The notes under the pieces: generated by a model
Database searches by the model: none
What the model was told of the DNA's origin: nothing
The model's input: only the letters and a program-made list of their open reading frames with translations
Part shown: one piece after another, positions 8,698 to 16,926 of the stretch
Numbering within the stretch: the stretch's first letter is position 1
How the letters are laid out: every line of letters begins with the position of its first letter
Origin: Pseudomonas sp. RC10
GTDB lineage: Bacteria; Pseudomonadota; Gammaproteobacteria; Pseudomonadales; Pseudomonadaceae
Reading direction: 5' to 3'
Assembly: GCF_038397775.1 (NCBI RefSeq)
Contig: NZ_CP151650.1
Span: 3,472,001-3,536,000, forward strand
Length of the DNA: 64,000 nt
Program-made: the position numbers and the translations under genes

Positions 8698-8715
8698 TCC
8701 ACGCCAGACGAAGCA

Positions 8716-9582
8716 CTAACGATTACACCGCTGCTCGGCCGTCACATCTGCCGGAGCCAATTCATTTTCGGTGTAGCCGTACTTCTGCAATATCTTCAGC
8801 AATTCACCCGACGCCCGCAGTTTCGCCAGTTCCCCGTTGAAGGCCTGGGTAAACGCCGGGTCGTTTTTCGGCAAACCGTAAGCGTGGTAATTCCAGATGG
8901 GCTTGCCTTCCGCGTCGGGGATCTGGTCGAACGGCAGGGCGCGCTCGATGCTTGGGTCGTTGGCTTTCTTGACCAGGTTGATGATCTCCGCGTCCGGGAA
9001 ATACACCACGTCCACGCGACCGGCTTGCAGCGCGGCGAGGGCGTCGGTGTCCTTGTCCAGCAGTACGACGTTGCTGGTGGCGATCCCGCTGTCCTTGGCT
9101 TCCTGCACCTGGTTGCTGCCCGGCTGTGTGGCCAGTCGAGCTTTGCCGTTGGCGGCCACATCCTTGAGGCTGTGCAGCTTCAACGGGTTGCCGGCCTTGA
9201 CGATGAACGCGCCGCCCGAGCGGGTCACCGGGTTGGAATAGCCGATCACCTTGCAGCGCGCCGGGTTGATAAACAGGCCCGCGCCGATCAGGTCAAAACG
9301 TCCCGCCGCCAGCCCCGGCACCAGCGAACCGAATTCTGTGATGGGGGTTTCGATTTTGCTGATGCCCAATTGCCCGAGAATGGCTTGCAGAATCTCGACG
9401 TTGGCGCCTACGGTCTTGCCGGTGGTGTCGATGTAGGCGTAAGGCTGCTCGTTGGCGATCCCGGCGGTCAGGCCTTGGGTGCGGCCTTTTTCCAGCAGAC
9501 CGGCAAATGCGGAGGAGGCGAACAGTGCGTTGAACAGCACGGCGGAGCCGATTGCAGCAGACAGCGATTTCAGGCCTTTCAT
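8716..9582 (-). CDS. Periplasmic binding protein, EhuB-like (family 3)
   Basis: 288 residues with a Sec signal (about 1-27, ending ASSAFAG). It resembles EhuB ectoine/hydroxyectoine-binding proteins in NEQPYAYIDTTGKTVGANVE, LVPGLAAGRFDLIGAGLFIN followed by PARCKVIGYS, and a C-terminal FNGELAKLRASGELLKILQ. RFDLIGAG-FINP-RC is the feature closest to EhuB. Given the sulfur-gene setting another zwitterionic or sulfur ligand is possible. It follows the SsuA-like gene by only 63 bp on the same strand, so the two may be cotranscribed. Confidence 0.78.
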   Translation of the reverse strand: MKGLKSLSAAIGSAVLFNALFASSAFAGLLEKGRTQGLTAGIANEQPYAYIDTTGKTVGANVEILQAILGQLGISKIETPITEFGSLVPGLAAGRFDLIGAGLFINPARCKVIGYSNPVTRSGGAFIVKAGNPLKLHSLKDVAANGKARLATQPGSNQVQEAKDSGIATSNVVLLDKDTDALAALQAGRVDVVYFPDAEIINLVKKANDPSIERALPFDQIPDAEGKPIWNYHAYGLPKNDPAFTQAFNGELAKLRASGELLKILQKYGYTENELAPADVTAEQRCNR

Positions 9583-9645
9583 GAACAGTGCTCGATAGGA
9601 AGTGAACGAAAATCGGTTGCGTGAGATTGAGCCAGTGGCGACGAA

Positions 9646-10626
9646 TCAGGGCGTCCAGATGCCCACGTCCTTGGCATCCACGGCTTTGGGCAGCAAACCC
9701 GCTGCTAAAAAGGCGTCGGCAATTTTCTGCTGTTCGCCCAACTGATCAGCCTTCACCGGCTCGACCTGATAGCTGCGATGGGCGTTGGCGGATTCCACGG
9801 TTTCCACGTCCAGATTGCCCCACAGCGGACCCAGCACTTTCGCGGCATCTTTAGGGTTCTTCTTGATCCAGCTGCCCGCTTCCTGCAGCTGCTGATACAC
9901 CAGCTTCAGCACCTTCGGATGCGCGCCCGCGTAGGCGGTGCTGGTCAGGTAATAGCGTTTGTAGCTCGCCAGGCCGGTGCCGTCAGTCAAGGTGCGGGTC
10001 GGCAACTGGCGCTGAACGCTGGTCAGGAAGGGTTCCCACGTGACCCACGCATCGACCTTGCCGTTCTCGAACGCCGCTCGACCGTCAGCCGGTGTGAGGT
10101 AGGCGGGCTGAATGTCGGAGAAGGTCAGGCCTGCCTTGTTCAGCGCCGCGATCAACAGGTAATGGGTGCCGGCCGCTTTGGTCACGGCGACTTTCTTGCC
10201 TTTCAGGTCGGCCAGTTGCTGGATCGGCGAATCCTTGGAAACGACGATGGCCTGCGCACGGGGGGAGGCCGACTCTTCAGCGAAATAGGTGAGTTTGGCC
10301 TGAGCGGCCTGGGCGAAAATGGGCACGGTGTCGGCGACATCCGCGCTGATGTCGACGTTGCCGATGTTCAACGCTTCCAGCAGTGGCAACCCGCTCGGGA
10401 ACTCGTGCCAGCTGACGTCGATATTGTCGTTGCCCAGCGCTTTTTCCAACGTGCCCTGGGCCTTGAGCAAGGTGATCAGCGTCGACGACTTCTGATAGCC
10501 GATGCGCACCGTCTCCCGTGCCTGAGCGCTTGACGGCAAAACGAACGCGAGGGCGAGGGCGAGACTCAGCCCCGCGAACAGCGGACGGCGAAGAGGGGTA
10601 CGGCGGGTGTCGAGAGGGCTGGGCAT
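9646..10626 (-). CDS. ssuA: Aliphatic sulfonate ABC transporter binding protein (SsuA-like)
   Basis: 326 residues; Sec signal about 1-36 with a positively charged N terminus, cleavage near SSAQARE. The mature part begins TVRIGYQKSSTLITLLKAQG and contains LPLLEALNIGNVDISADVAD, KVAVTKAAGTHYLLIAALNK and KVDAWVTWEPFLTSVQRQ, all hallmarks of SsuA. It binds alkanesulfonates for import. No ssuB/ssuC adjoin it; the gene heads a possible five-gene unit with the Ehu-like operon. Its promoter (10687-10738) is nearly the same as that of the TauA-like gene. Confidence 0.88.
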   Translation of the reverse strand: MPSPLDTRRTPLRRPLFAGLSLALALAFVLPSSAQARETVRIGYQKSSTLITLLKAQGTLEKALGNDNIDVSWHEFPSGLPLLEALNIGNVDISADVADTVPIFAQAAQAKLTYFAEESASPRAQAIVVSKDSPIQQLADLKGKKVAVTKAAGTHYLLIAALNKAGLTFSDIQPAYLTPADGRAAFENGKVDAWVTWEPFLTSVQRQLPTRTLTDGTGLASYKRYYLTSTAYAGAHPKVLKLVYQQLQEAGSWIKKNPKDAAKVLGPLWGNLDVETVESANAHRSYQVEPVKADQLGEQQKIADAFLAAGLLPKAVDAKDVGIWTP

Positions 10627-10686
10627 GATCGATTCGTGCTCGAAGTATGTGGGTCGACGTAAACGCTGGCGAACGCCAAGCCCTGA

Positions 10687-10738
10687 ATCATAGGGTTCTA
10701 AGAAATAATCTTTAAATACCTTCTGGCTATTAGCTTAT
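10687..10738 (-). promoter_or_regulatory. Predicted sulfur-starvation-type promoter of ssuA-like gene
   Basis: On the minus strand: -35-like TTAAAG (10710-10715), exactly 17-base spacer, -10-like TATGAT (10687-10692). Upstream is an AT-rich box containing TAAGCTAATAGCCAGAAGG. Compared with the promoter at 2895-2946 the box differs by one inserted base and a few substitutions, and the spacer also contains TAGAACC. Such similarity in otherwise unrelated intergenic DNA points to a common activator, probably CysB-type (inference). Confidence 0.55.
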
Positions 10739-10912
10739 TCAGCAATTTCAGCGCGGCGACAGGGCGTCGCTTATGCCTGATTCAAAGCGTCTTCGACCTA
10801 AATATTCTTTTAAGAGATAAAACGAATCATGGATTATTCGAAAGGTGACTGCGGCAGGTCAGACGCTCTGGAACGCCGTTGTCATCCTTAAGTGGACATG
10901 CAGGAGTGACAC

Positions 10913-11740
10913 ATGAGTAATGCCCAAACCGCCAATGCACTGGACGTGCTCTGGCGTCAGGCGCCGGGCGGCGAGCTGCTCGACCTGGGCCGGGTCTATC
11001 GAGGGCCGCTGGCGCTGTCCCGGCTGCACACCACGCCCCGGCGCATTCTGAGTCGGCGAGAGGCCGTGCTGCTCGGTGCGTTCGCGCTGGTCTTGCACGG
11101 CGCGGTGATCTACTGGGTCAACAGCACCCCGACGCCAGCCTTGCCGGTGGTGCCGCCAGAAATCCCGCCGATGACCATCGAGTTCTCCCAGCCCGCGCCG
11201 CCTGTGGTCGAAACACCGCCACCACCGCCCGAGCCGATTCCTCAACCCGTGGTCGAACCGCCGCCTCCGGTGGAAGACGAACTGGCCGTGAAACCGCCGC
11301 CCCCCAAGCCGATTCCCAAGCCGATTCCCAAGCCAAAACCTGTGGTGAAACCCGTGCCTAAACCGGTGGCCAAAGCCGTCGAGCAACCGCCCGCACCCCC
11401 CGCACCGCCACAACCGGTTGCGGCGCCTGCACCGCCGGCTCCACCCGCCCCGGCGCCCATCACCCCGGCCTCCGCCAGCGCCGGTTACCTGCATAACCCG
11501 GCCCCGGAATACCCGGCGCTGGCGATGCGGCGTAACTGGGAAGGCACCGTGTTGCTGCGTGTGCATGTGCTGGGCACCGGTAAGCCGAGCGAAATCCAGG
11601 TCCAGAAAAGCAGTGGCCATGAGCAGCTCGACGACGCTGCACAAGCGGCGGTGAAACGCTGGAGTTTCGTCCCGGCCAAACAGGGCAATGACCCGATTGA
11701 CGGCTGGGTCAGCGTGCCCATCGATTTCAAGATCAAATAA
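10913..11740 (+). CDS. tonB: TonB energy-transducing protein
   Basis: 275 residues: cytoplasmic N-terminal stretch of about 50 residues (long for TonB), a single membrane segment about 51-69 (VLLGAFALVLHGAVIYWV), a proline-rich spacer about 74-183 with EP/KP repeats, and a C-terminal TonB domain from about 191 (GYLHNPAPEYPALAMRRNWE, then GTVLLRVHVLGTG). It transmits the ExbB/ExbD proton-motive signal to outer-membrane receptors. Start ATG at 10913 has AGGAG upstream. exbB and exbD follow, and two TonB-dependent receptor genes lie at 18.4 and 26.7 kb. Confidence 0.93.
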   Translation: MSNAQTANALDVLWRQAPGGELLDLGRVYRGPLALSRLHTTPRRILSRREAVLLGAFALVLHGAVIYWVNSTPTPALPVVPPEIPPMTIEFSQPAPPVVETPPPPPEPIPQPVVEPPPPVEDELAVKPPPPKPIPKPIPKPKPVVKPVPKPVAKAVEQPPAPPAPPQPVAAPAPPAPPAPAPITPASASAGYLHNPAPEYPALAMRRNWEGTVLLRVHVLGTGKPSEIQVQKSSGHEQLDDAAQAAVKRWSFVPAKQGNDPIDGWVSVPIDFKIK

Positions 11741-11826
11741 CGTTCAACCCCTATTCGTGACACCGCGGGCCACCTGACAAAAGGCGCATCGCTACAACGA
11801 TCCCTTGCCTTGTTGGAGAGCCTCAC

Positions 11827-12549
11827 ATGAACCTCATCGCTTCCCCCTTCGATTCCATTGAACACGCGGTCATCTGGCTGCTGATCGTCTTCTCCGTCGC
11901 CACCTGGGGCCTGACCCTGCTGAAAGGTGTGCAGTTCGCCCGTCTCAAGGGGCAGGACAAGAAATTCCACAAGCAATTCTGGGCCGCGTCGAGCCTGGAT
12001 TCCGCCGCTGAACTGGCCCAGACCCAACCCGGTGCAGCGGCCCGCGTCGCGTTGGCGGGCTACGCGGCGATTCAGGTACCAGAAGGCGGGCAGGCCGCCG
12101 ATTTGAGCCAGGCCATCAACCATCAGGATCGCCTTGAGCGCGCCTTGCGCCAGCAGATCGTCCGTGAGCGTCGCTCGCTGGAAACCGGTCTGGCCATCCT
12201 CGCCAGCATCGGCAGCACGTCGCCCTTCATCGGCCTGTTCGGGACCGTCTGGGGGATCATGTCGGCGCTCAAGGGCATCAGCGCAGCGGGCTCGGCGAGC
12301 CTCGAAACCGTGGCGGGCCCGATTGGTGCGGCGTTGGTGGCGACCGGCGTCGGGATCGCTGTCGCGGTACCAGCGGTGCTGGTTTACAACTATTACCTGC
12401 GTCGTCTGAAACTGACCGCTGCGGACCTTGATGACTTTGCCCACGACTTCTACAGCCTGGCGCAGAAAAATGCGTTCCGCGTGCTGCTGCACCCGGTGCT
12501 GAAATCCGGCGCCACCGGTGCGGGCCAGAAAGTGAAGGAGGCGTCCTGA
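11827..12549 (+). CDS. exbB: ExbB/TolQ-family proton channel protein
   Basis: 240 residues with three membrane helices (about 14-34, 120-145, 163-190). Conserved helix motifs include STSPFIGLFGTVWGIMSALK and a following GPIGAALVATGVGIAVAVPA. With ExbD it forms the inner-membrane motor that drives TonB. It lies 86 bp after tonB; GGAGAG precedes the ATG. exbD follows after one base, so the two are coupled. Confidence 0.93.
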   Translation: MNLIASPFDSIEHAVIWLLIVFSVATWGLTLLKGVQFARLKGQDKKFHKQFWAASSLDSAAELAQTQPGAAARVALAGYAAIQVPEGGQAADLSQAINHQDRLERALRQQIVRERRSLETGLAILASIGSTSPFIGLFGTVWGIMSALKGISAAGSASLETVAGPIGAALVATGVGIAVAVPAVLVYNYYLRRLKLTAADLDDFAHDFYSLAQKNAFRVLLHPVLKSGATGAGQKVKEAS

Positions 12550-12550
12550 G

Positions 12551-12952
12551 ATGGCTTTCTCCACACAAGACAGCGATGAAGTGCTGAGTGAAATCAACGT
12601 CACGCCGTTGGTGGACGTGATGCTGGTGCTGCTGGTGGTGTTCATCGTCACCGCGCCGCTGCTGACCAACTCGATTCCGATCAACCTGCCCAAAACCGAA
12701 GCCGTTGCCCCGGTGGAACAGAAAGACCCGCTGGTGGTGAGCATCGATGACAAGGGCAAGCTGTTCATCAACAAGGATGAGATTCAGCCGGATCTGCTGG
12801 AGACCAACCTGCGTTCGGCCAAGGACAAAAATGCCGATGTGCGGGTGCAGTTGCAGGCGGACAACGGCGTGAATTACGGCGAGGTGGCCCGGGCGATGGC
12901 GTCGATTGAAAAGGCGGGGATTACCAAGTTGTCGGTGATCACGGCCAAGTGA
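12551..12952 (+). CDS. exbD: ExbD/TolR-family biopolymer transport protein
   Basis: 133 residues: short cytoplasmic tail with EINVTPLVDVMLVLLVVFIV, placing the proton-relay aspartate at residue 22 at the start of the single membrane helix. A periplasmic domain follows, with VVSIDDKGKLFINKDEIQ and NYGEVARAMASIEKAGITK. It completes the TonB-ExbB-ExbD motor. A clear intrinsic terminator ends the operon at 12991-13028. Confidence 0.93.
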   Translation: MAFSTQDSDEVLSEINVTPLVDVMLVLLVVFIVTAPLLTNSIPINLPKTEAVAPVEQKDPLVVSIDDKGKLFINKDEIQPDLLETNLRSAKDKNADVRVQLQADNGVNYGEVARAMASIEKAGITKLSVITAK

Positions 12953-12990
12953 TCGCCAGCGCTGTTAGCGCATGAATGCTTCAGGCTTTT

Positions 12991-13028
12991 ACAGGTTGCT
13001 TCTCAGGCGGAGGGCAACCTGTTTTTTT
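12991..13028 (+). terminator. Intrinsic terminator of tonB-exbB-exbD
   Basis: Perfect 9-bp stem ACAGGTTGC (12991-12999) / GCAACCTGT (13014-13022), loop of 14 bases, followed by a run of seven T (13022-13028). It lies 38 bp after the exbD stop codon. Confidence 0.9.
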
Positions 13029-13090
13029 ATGGATCGTTCCTACAGCTGAGTCCGCGCCAGGCGACGAACAGGGCGGCAGCGCGGCCCCCC

Positions 13091-13196
13091 CTGTAGGAGC
13101 GAATTCATTCGCGAGAGGCCGGTGCAGCCGCTAGACATCTGTCGCCCGACGCACCTTCGTCGGAATGCTGCCCAGAATAAATTCGCTCCCACAGTT
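13091..13196. repeat. REP pair (GGAGCGAATTCATTCGCG family)
   Basis: Left arm 13091-13115 (CTGTAGGAGCGAATTCATTC then GCGAG) and a diverged right arm about 13174-13196 (AATAAATTCGCTCCCACAG). It sits between the exbD terminator and the 3' end of the opposing binding-protein gene. Nothing else is seen in this 300-bp gap. Confidence 0.8.
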
Positions 13197-13255
13197 CAGC
13201 CCGTACCACACGAAACATGGCGTGGCGACTCGAATTCCAGTGGGAGCGATTTCAC

Positions 13256-14851
13256 TCAACCTTTGAGGTAAATCTGCGCCCCGTTCCCGCCCAACCCCTC
13301 GGCGCCGACGAAGAAGTCGGTCACGCGTTTGTCGTAGACCACCGGGTTTGCCAAGGTCATGACGCCCAAATCCGGCAAGTCTTCGACGACAACCTTCTGG
13401 AACTCCGCAAACAGCCCGAAACGCTTCTGCACGTCCGTCTCTATCGCGGCCGCTTCCAGCAACTGGTCGACCTTCGGGTTGCTGTAATGCGCGCCATTGG
13501 AAAACGGCACCCCTGGCTTGAAATTCTTCGACCAATACAACCGTTGCACGCCCACGGTCGGGTCGAACAGGTTGCTCATGCCGTTCAGCGTGAAATCGAA
13601 ATCCCGATCCGTGTACACCCGCTTCACGTAGGTCGCGAAATCCTGGGAACGCAGGGTCACCTGGATGCCGACTTTCGCCAGCGCCTGTTTGATGTAGTCC
13701 GCCGTGCGCCGGTAGGTTTCAGGGCCCGGCAATGGGTCGAGCGTCAGCTTGAAGCGCACGCCGCTGCTGTCTTTCGGCAATCCGGCCTGGTCCAGCAATT
13801 CGTTGGCCTTGGCCACGTCGAAGGCGTAGCGGGGCAGGTCCGGGCTGTAGAAGTTTTTCATGTCCGGGCTGATCGGCCCGTACAGCGGTTTGCCGTAGCC
13901 GAGGAAGATGGTCTTGCGGATGAAGTCCAGGTTGATCGCATGGGCGATGGCCGTGCGCACGGCGTGTTTCTGCAAGTACGGGTTGTCGAAGTTGAACTCG
14001 ATCCGGGTGATGCTGTTGACGTAGGGCTCGCCGCGATCATCGACGCTCAGGCGCGGATTGGTCTTGATCCGCTCGATGTCGCTGAGGGGCACGCCACCCG
14101 TGGAGATGTCGATTTCCCCCGCTTCCAGCGCGGCCACCGTCGCCGCCGAGTCCGCGATGAAACGCACGATCACCCGGTCCAGATACGGCTTCGGCGCGTC
14201 CCAGTAATTCGGGTTGCGTTCGAGGATCACATGGCTGCCGCGCACCCACTCCTTGAACACGAACGGCCCGGTGCCGATGGGCGCGGTGGCGTTGGCGTGG
14301 GTCTCCGGGCGGGCGTCGCCGTACACGTGTTTCGCCACGATGGGCGACTCGCAGGCGGCCAGGGCCTTGAGCAAGTACGGCGCAGGTTTGCTGAGTTTGA
14401 GCTGCACCAGATGCGGGTTGATCGCCGTGACGCTGGCGACGTTGGCGAAGGTCGCACGGCCTCGCGGGTTGGAGGCCTTGAGGGTTTGCAGGGAGAACAC
14501 CACGTCATCGGCGGTGAAGTCCTGGCCGTCGTGCCATTTCACGCCCTGACGCAGGGTAAAGGTGTATTCGAGGCCGTCGTCGCTCGCCGTCCAGGCCGTG
14601 GCGAGCTGCGGTTTCGGGTTGAGGTCGAGGTCGTACGTCAGCAAACCCTCGGTGACCTTGCCCGCGATGTACACGGTGGCGCCCGCGGTGTGGGTCAGGT
14701 TGACCAGAATCGGCGGCTCGATAGCGATGTGCATTCTCAGGGTGCCGCCGCGCACGGGCGGTTCATCGGCGAAGGAGAAGCGGGGTGTGAGTTGTAGGAG
14801 GGTGGCGGTGGCACCGGCGTAAACCAGCAACTGGCGTCGAGTCAGGCTCAT
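13256..14851 (-). CDS. Dipeptide/opine-type ABC transporter binding protein (SBP family 5), Tat signal
   Basis: 531 residues. The N terminus MSLTRRQLLVYAGATATLL is twin-arginine-like. Family-5 motifs: GLEYTFTLRQGVKWHDGQDF, TADDVVFSLQTL, APIGTGPFVFKEWVRGSHVI, and VRTAIAHAINLDFIRKTIFL. It is the last gene of a minus-strand unit after two Dpp-like permeases that has no ATPase. It is paralogous to the binding proteins at 24974-26566 and 30836-32425. The substrate is unknown; the sulfur genes around it suggest an organosulfur compound rather than peptides. Confidence 0.88.
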   Translation of the reverse strand: MSLTRRQLLVYAGATATLLQLTPRFSFADEPPVRGGTLRMHIAIEPPILVNLTHTAGATVYIAGKVTEGLLTYDLDLNPKPQLATAWTASDDGLEYTFTLRQGVKWHDGQDFTADDVVFSLQTLKASNPRGRATFANVASVTAINPHLVQLKLSKPAPYLLKALAACESPIVAKHVYGDARPETHANATAPIGTGPFVFKEWVRGSHVILERNPNYWDAPKPYLDRVIVRFIADSAATVAALEAGEIDISTGGVPLSDIERIKTNPRLSVDDRGEPYVNSITRIEFNFDNPYLQKHAVRTAIAHAINLDFIRKTIFLGYGKPLYGPISPDMKNFYSPDLPRYAFDVAKANELLDQAGLPKDSSGVRFKLTLDPLPGPETYRRTADYIKQALAKVGIQVTLRSQDFATYVKRVYTDRDFDFTLNGMSNLFDPTVGVQRLYWSKNFKPGVPFSNGAHYSNPKVDQLLEAAAIETDVQKRFGLFAEFQKVVVEDLPDLGVMTLANPVVYDKRVTDFFVGAEGLGGNGAQIYLKG

Positions 14852-14891
14852 GATGGGTTTCCGTAGAAGGACACTAAGGACAGCGACGGGC

Positions 14892-15743
14892 TCATGGGGC
14901 GGCCCGGTCGCGGGAAGGGTTGAACGCGTCGGTGAGGCCGTCGCCGATCAGGTTGAAAGCCAGTACGGTCAGGAAGATCGCCAGACCGGGAATCGCCGTG
15001 AGGTACCACGCGGTGCGGATCTGCTCCCGGCCGCTGCCGATCATGCTGCCCCAGCTCACCTGATTCGGATCGCCCAGGCCCATGAACGACAGCGCCGATT
15101 CCATCAGTACCGCCGAGGCGACCATGATCGACGTGGTGACGATCAGCGTCGGCAGGATGTTGGGCAGCACTTCCAGCGCAATAATGCGCAGGTGGCTGTA
15201 ACCCACGCTGCGGGCGGCGAGGATGTATTCGCGCTCCCGAATCGAGCGCACTTCGGCGCGCACCAGTCGCGCGACGGTGGGCCACGAAATCACCCCGATG
15301 GCGAAGATCAGCGTCGGCACTGAGGGCTGTGCGATGGCCACCAGCGCAACGAGCAGAACGAAACTGGGCATGGTCTGGAAGATCTCGATCAGCCGTTGCA
15401 GGCCGTAATCCAGCTTGCCGCCGAAGTAACCGGCCACCGCGCCAATGCTCAGGCCCAGCAGCACGCCGAACAGGCTGGCCAGGATGCCCACTTGTAACGA
15501 CACCCGCCCGCCATGGACCACCCCGGCCATGACGTCGCGCCCCAGCGCATCGGTGCCCAACGGGTAATGCCAATCCTGCCCCGGCCAGAGCAAGGCGTCG
15601 GCTTCCATGCCCAGCGGGTCCCCGGGATAAATCAGCGGCGCGAACACCGCCAGCAGGGTGATCACCATCAGAAAGGCCAGACCGGCCAATGCGGTGGGAT
15701 TGCGCAGAAAGCGGCGCAGCCCAGGGCTGCGGCGGGCGCTCAT
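14892..15743 (-). CDS. Dipeptide-type ABC permease (DppC-like)
   Basis: 283 residues; N-terminal cytoplasmic leader, TM1 ALAGLAFLMVITLLAVFAPL, then DppC landmarks PLGTDALGRDVMAGVVHGGR and VRAEVRSIREREYILAARSV, continuing as GYSHLRIIALEVLPNILP, and LSFMGLGDPNQVSWGSMIG. It pairs with the DppB-like product of 15740-16729, with which it overlaps by 4 bases. No ATPase gene belongs to this unit. The closest candidate is the dual ATPase at 34757-36547. Confidence 0.9.
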   Translation of the reverse strand: MSARRSPGLRRFLRNPTALAGLAFLMVITLLAVFAPLIYPGDPLGMEADALLWPGQDWHYPLGTDALGRDVMAGVVHGGRVSLQVGILASLFGVLLGLSIGAVAGYFGGKLDYGLQRLIEIFQTMPSFVLLVALVAIAQPSVPTLIFAIGVISWPTVARLVRAEVRSIREREYILAARSVGYSHLRIIALEVLPNILPTLIVTTSIMVASAVLMESALSFMGLGDPNQVSWGSMIGSGREQIRTAWYLTAIPGLAIFLTVLAFNLIGDGLTDAFNPSRDRAAP

Positions 15744-16729
15744 CGGTGACTCCGAATGCGTGGATCAAGCCAGGTTTGCAGCAGGTCCACCAGCACGTTG
15801 GTGATGATCACCAGCAGCGAGGACATCAGCAGAATCCCCAGCAGCACGTTGTAATCCCGGGCCATCACCGCGTCATAGGCCAGGCGCCCCAGCCCCGGCA
15901 GGCTGAACACCGTTTCGATGACCACGGCACCGCCGAGCATGCCGCCGAAGTGCAGGCCGGCCATGGTGGTGATCGGCAGCAGGGCATTGCGCAGCACGTG
16001 TTTGAAGGTGATCACCCACGGCGACAGGCCTTTGGCTTGCGCCGTGCGCACGTAATCCTGGGCGCCGGCTTCGAGCATCGAGGCGCGGGTCAGCCGGGCG
16101 TAGATGGCGATGTAGATCAACGCCAGCGAACTGGCCGGCAAGGCCATGAAACGCAGGGTATCGCCGACAGCCGCCCAGCCGTGCAGGTCGGCGCCGATGG
16201 TGCCTGCGCCGCCCGTTGGCAGCCAGCCGAGCTTGACCGAGAACACCACGATCAGCATCAGGCCGATCCAGAAACCCGGCACGGAATAGAAGAACTGTGA
16301 GCACACCGACAGCACCCGATCCGGCCAGCGCCCTTGCCACCGGGCCATGAGCATTCCGAGGGCCACGCCGAATAACAGTGAGAAAAACAGCGCCAGCAGC
16401 ATCAGGGTCAGGGTGGTGCCCAGGCGTTGGGTGATCAACGCCTGCACGGTCGCGCCGTAGCGAGGCGAGTAGCCCAGGTTCAGGTGCGCCAGGTTGCTCA
16501 GGTAATGCCAGAGCTGCACCGGGATCGACTGGTCCAGACCGAACTGGCTGCGTAATGCCGCGAGGCTTTCTTGGGTGGCTGAACCGGATTCGCCCGCCAT
16601 CACATCGGCGGCATCGCCGGGAGCCAGTTGCAACAATAGAAAGTTGATCAAAAGAATGCCCAACATCGTGGGCAAGGTATGCAGCAGCGCGCGCCAAAGT
16701 GCGCGGCTCAGGGTCAGCCATATCTTCAT
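15740..16729 (-). CDS. Dipeptide-type ABC permease (DppB-like)
   Basis: 329 residues; LPTMLGILLINFLLLQLAPG at TM1, PVQLWHYLSNLAHLNLGYSP, YSVPGFWIGLMLIVVFSVKL, and the EAA region YVRTAQAKGLSPWVITFKHV continuing as LRNALLPITTMAG. First gene of a permease-permease-binding protein unit running leftward. A strong predicted promoter and a 14-bp palindrome lie just upstream, shared with the divergent SfnB-like gene. Confidence 0.9.
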   Translation of the reverse strand: MKIWLTLSRALWRALLHTLPTMLGILLINFLLLQLAPGDAADVMAGESGSATQESLAALRSQFGLDQSIPVQLWHYLSNLAHLNLGYSPRYGATVQALITQRLGTTLTLMLLALFFSLLFGVALGMLMARWQGRWPDRVLSVCSQFFYSVPGFWIGLMLIVVFSVKLGWLPTGGAGTIGADLHGWAAVGDTLRFMALPASSLALIYIAIYARLTRASMLEAGAQDYVRTAQAKGLSPWVITFKHVLRNALLPITTMAGLHFGGMLGGAVVIETVFSLPGLGRLAYDAVMARDYNVLLGILLMSSLLVIITNVLVDLLQTWLDPRIRSHR

Positions 16730-16755
16730 TAAAGGATTCCATTTCGTGCGGCGCT

Positions 16756-16810
16756 ATTAACGGTTTGCTTATAACCTTTGTCAATGCACGAAAGGAGCAT
16801 AACGTTATGC
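16756..16810 (-). promoter_or_regulatory. Predicted promoter of the DppB-like operon with upstream 14-bp palindrome
   Basis: On the minus strand: perfect -35 TTGACA (16779-16784), 17-base spacer, -10-like GTTAAT (16756-16761). Twelve bases further upstream is the perfect palindrome GCATAACGTTATGC (16797-16810), a plausible operator. It lies between divergent genes, so it could serve both; a weak plus-strand candidate is TTGACG (16866-16871), 17 bases, TACTGT (16889-16894). The regulator is unknown. Confidence 0.5.
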
Positions 16811-16926
16811 AAACAGACACTCTAAGCATAGATAAAAACGATATACGTACTTTCCATGTCGATGATTGACGCAGGAAAGAGGGAACATTACTGTCGGCCA
16901 CCTGTCAGCGATGTCAGTTTGGATAC

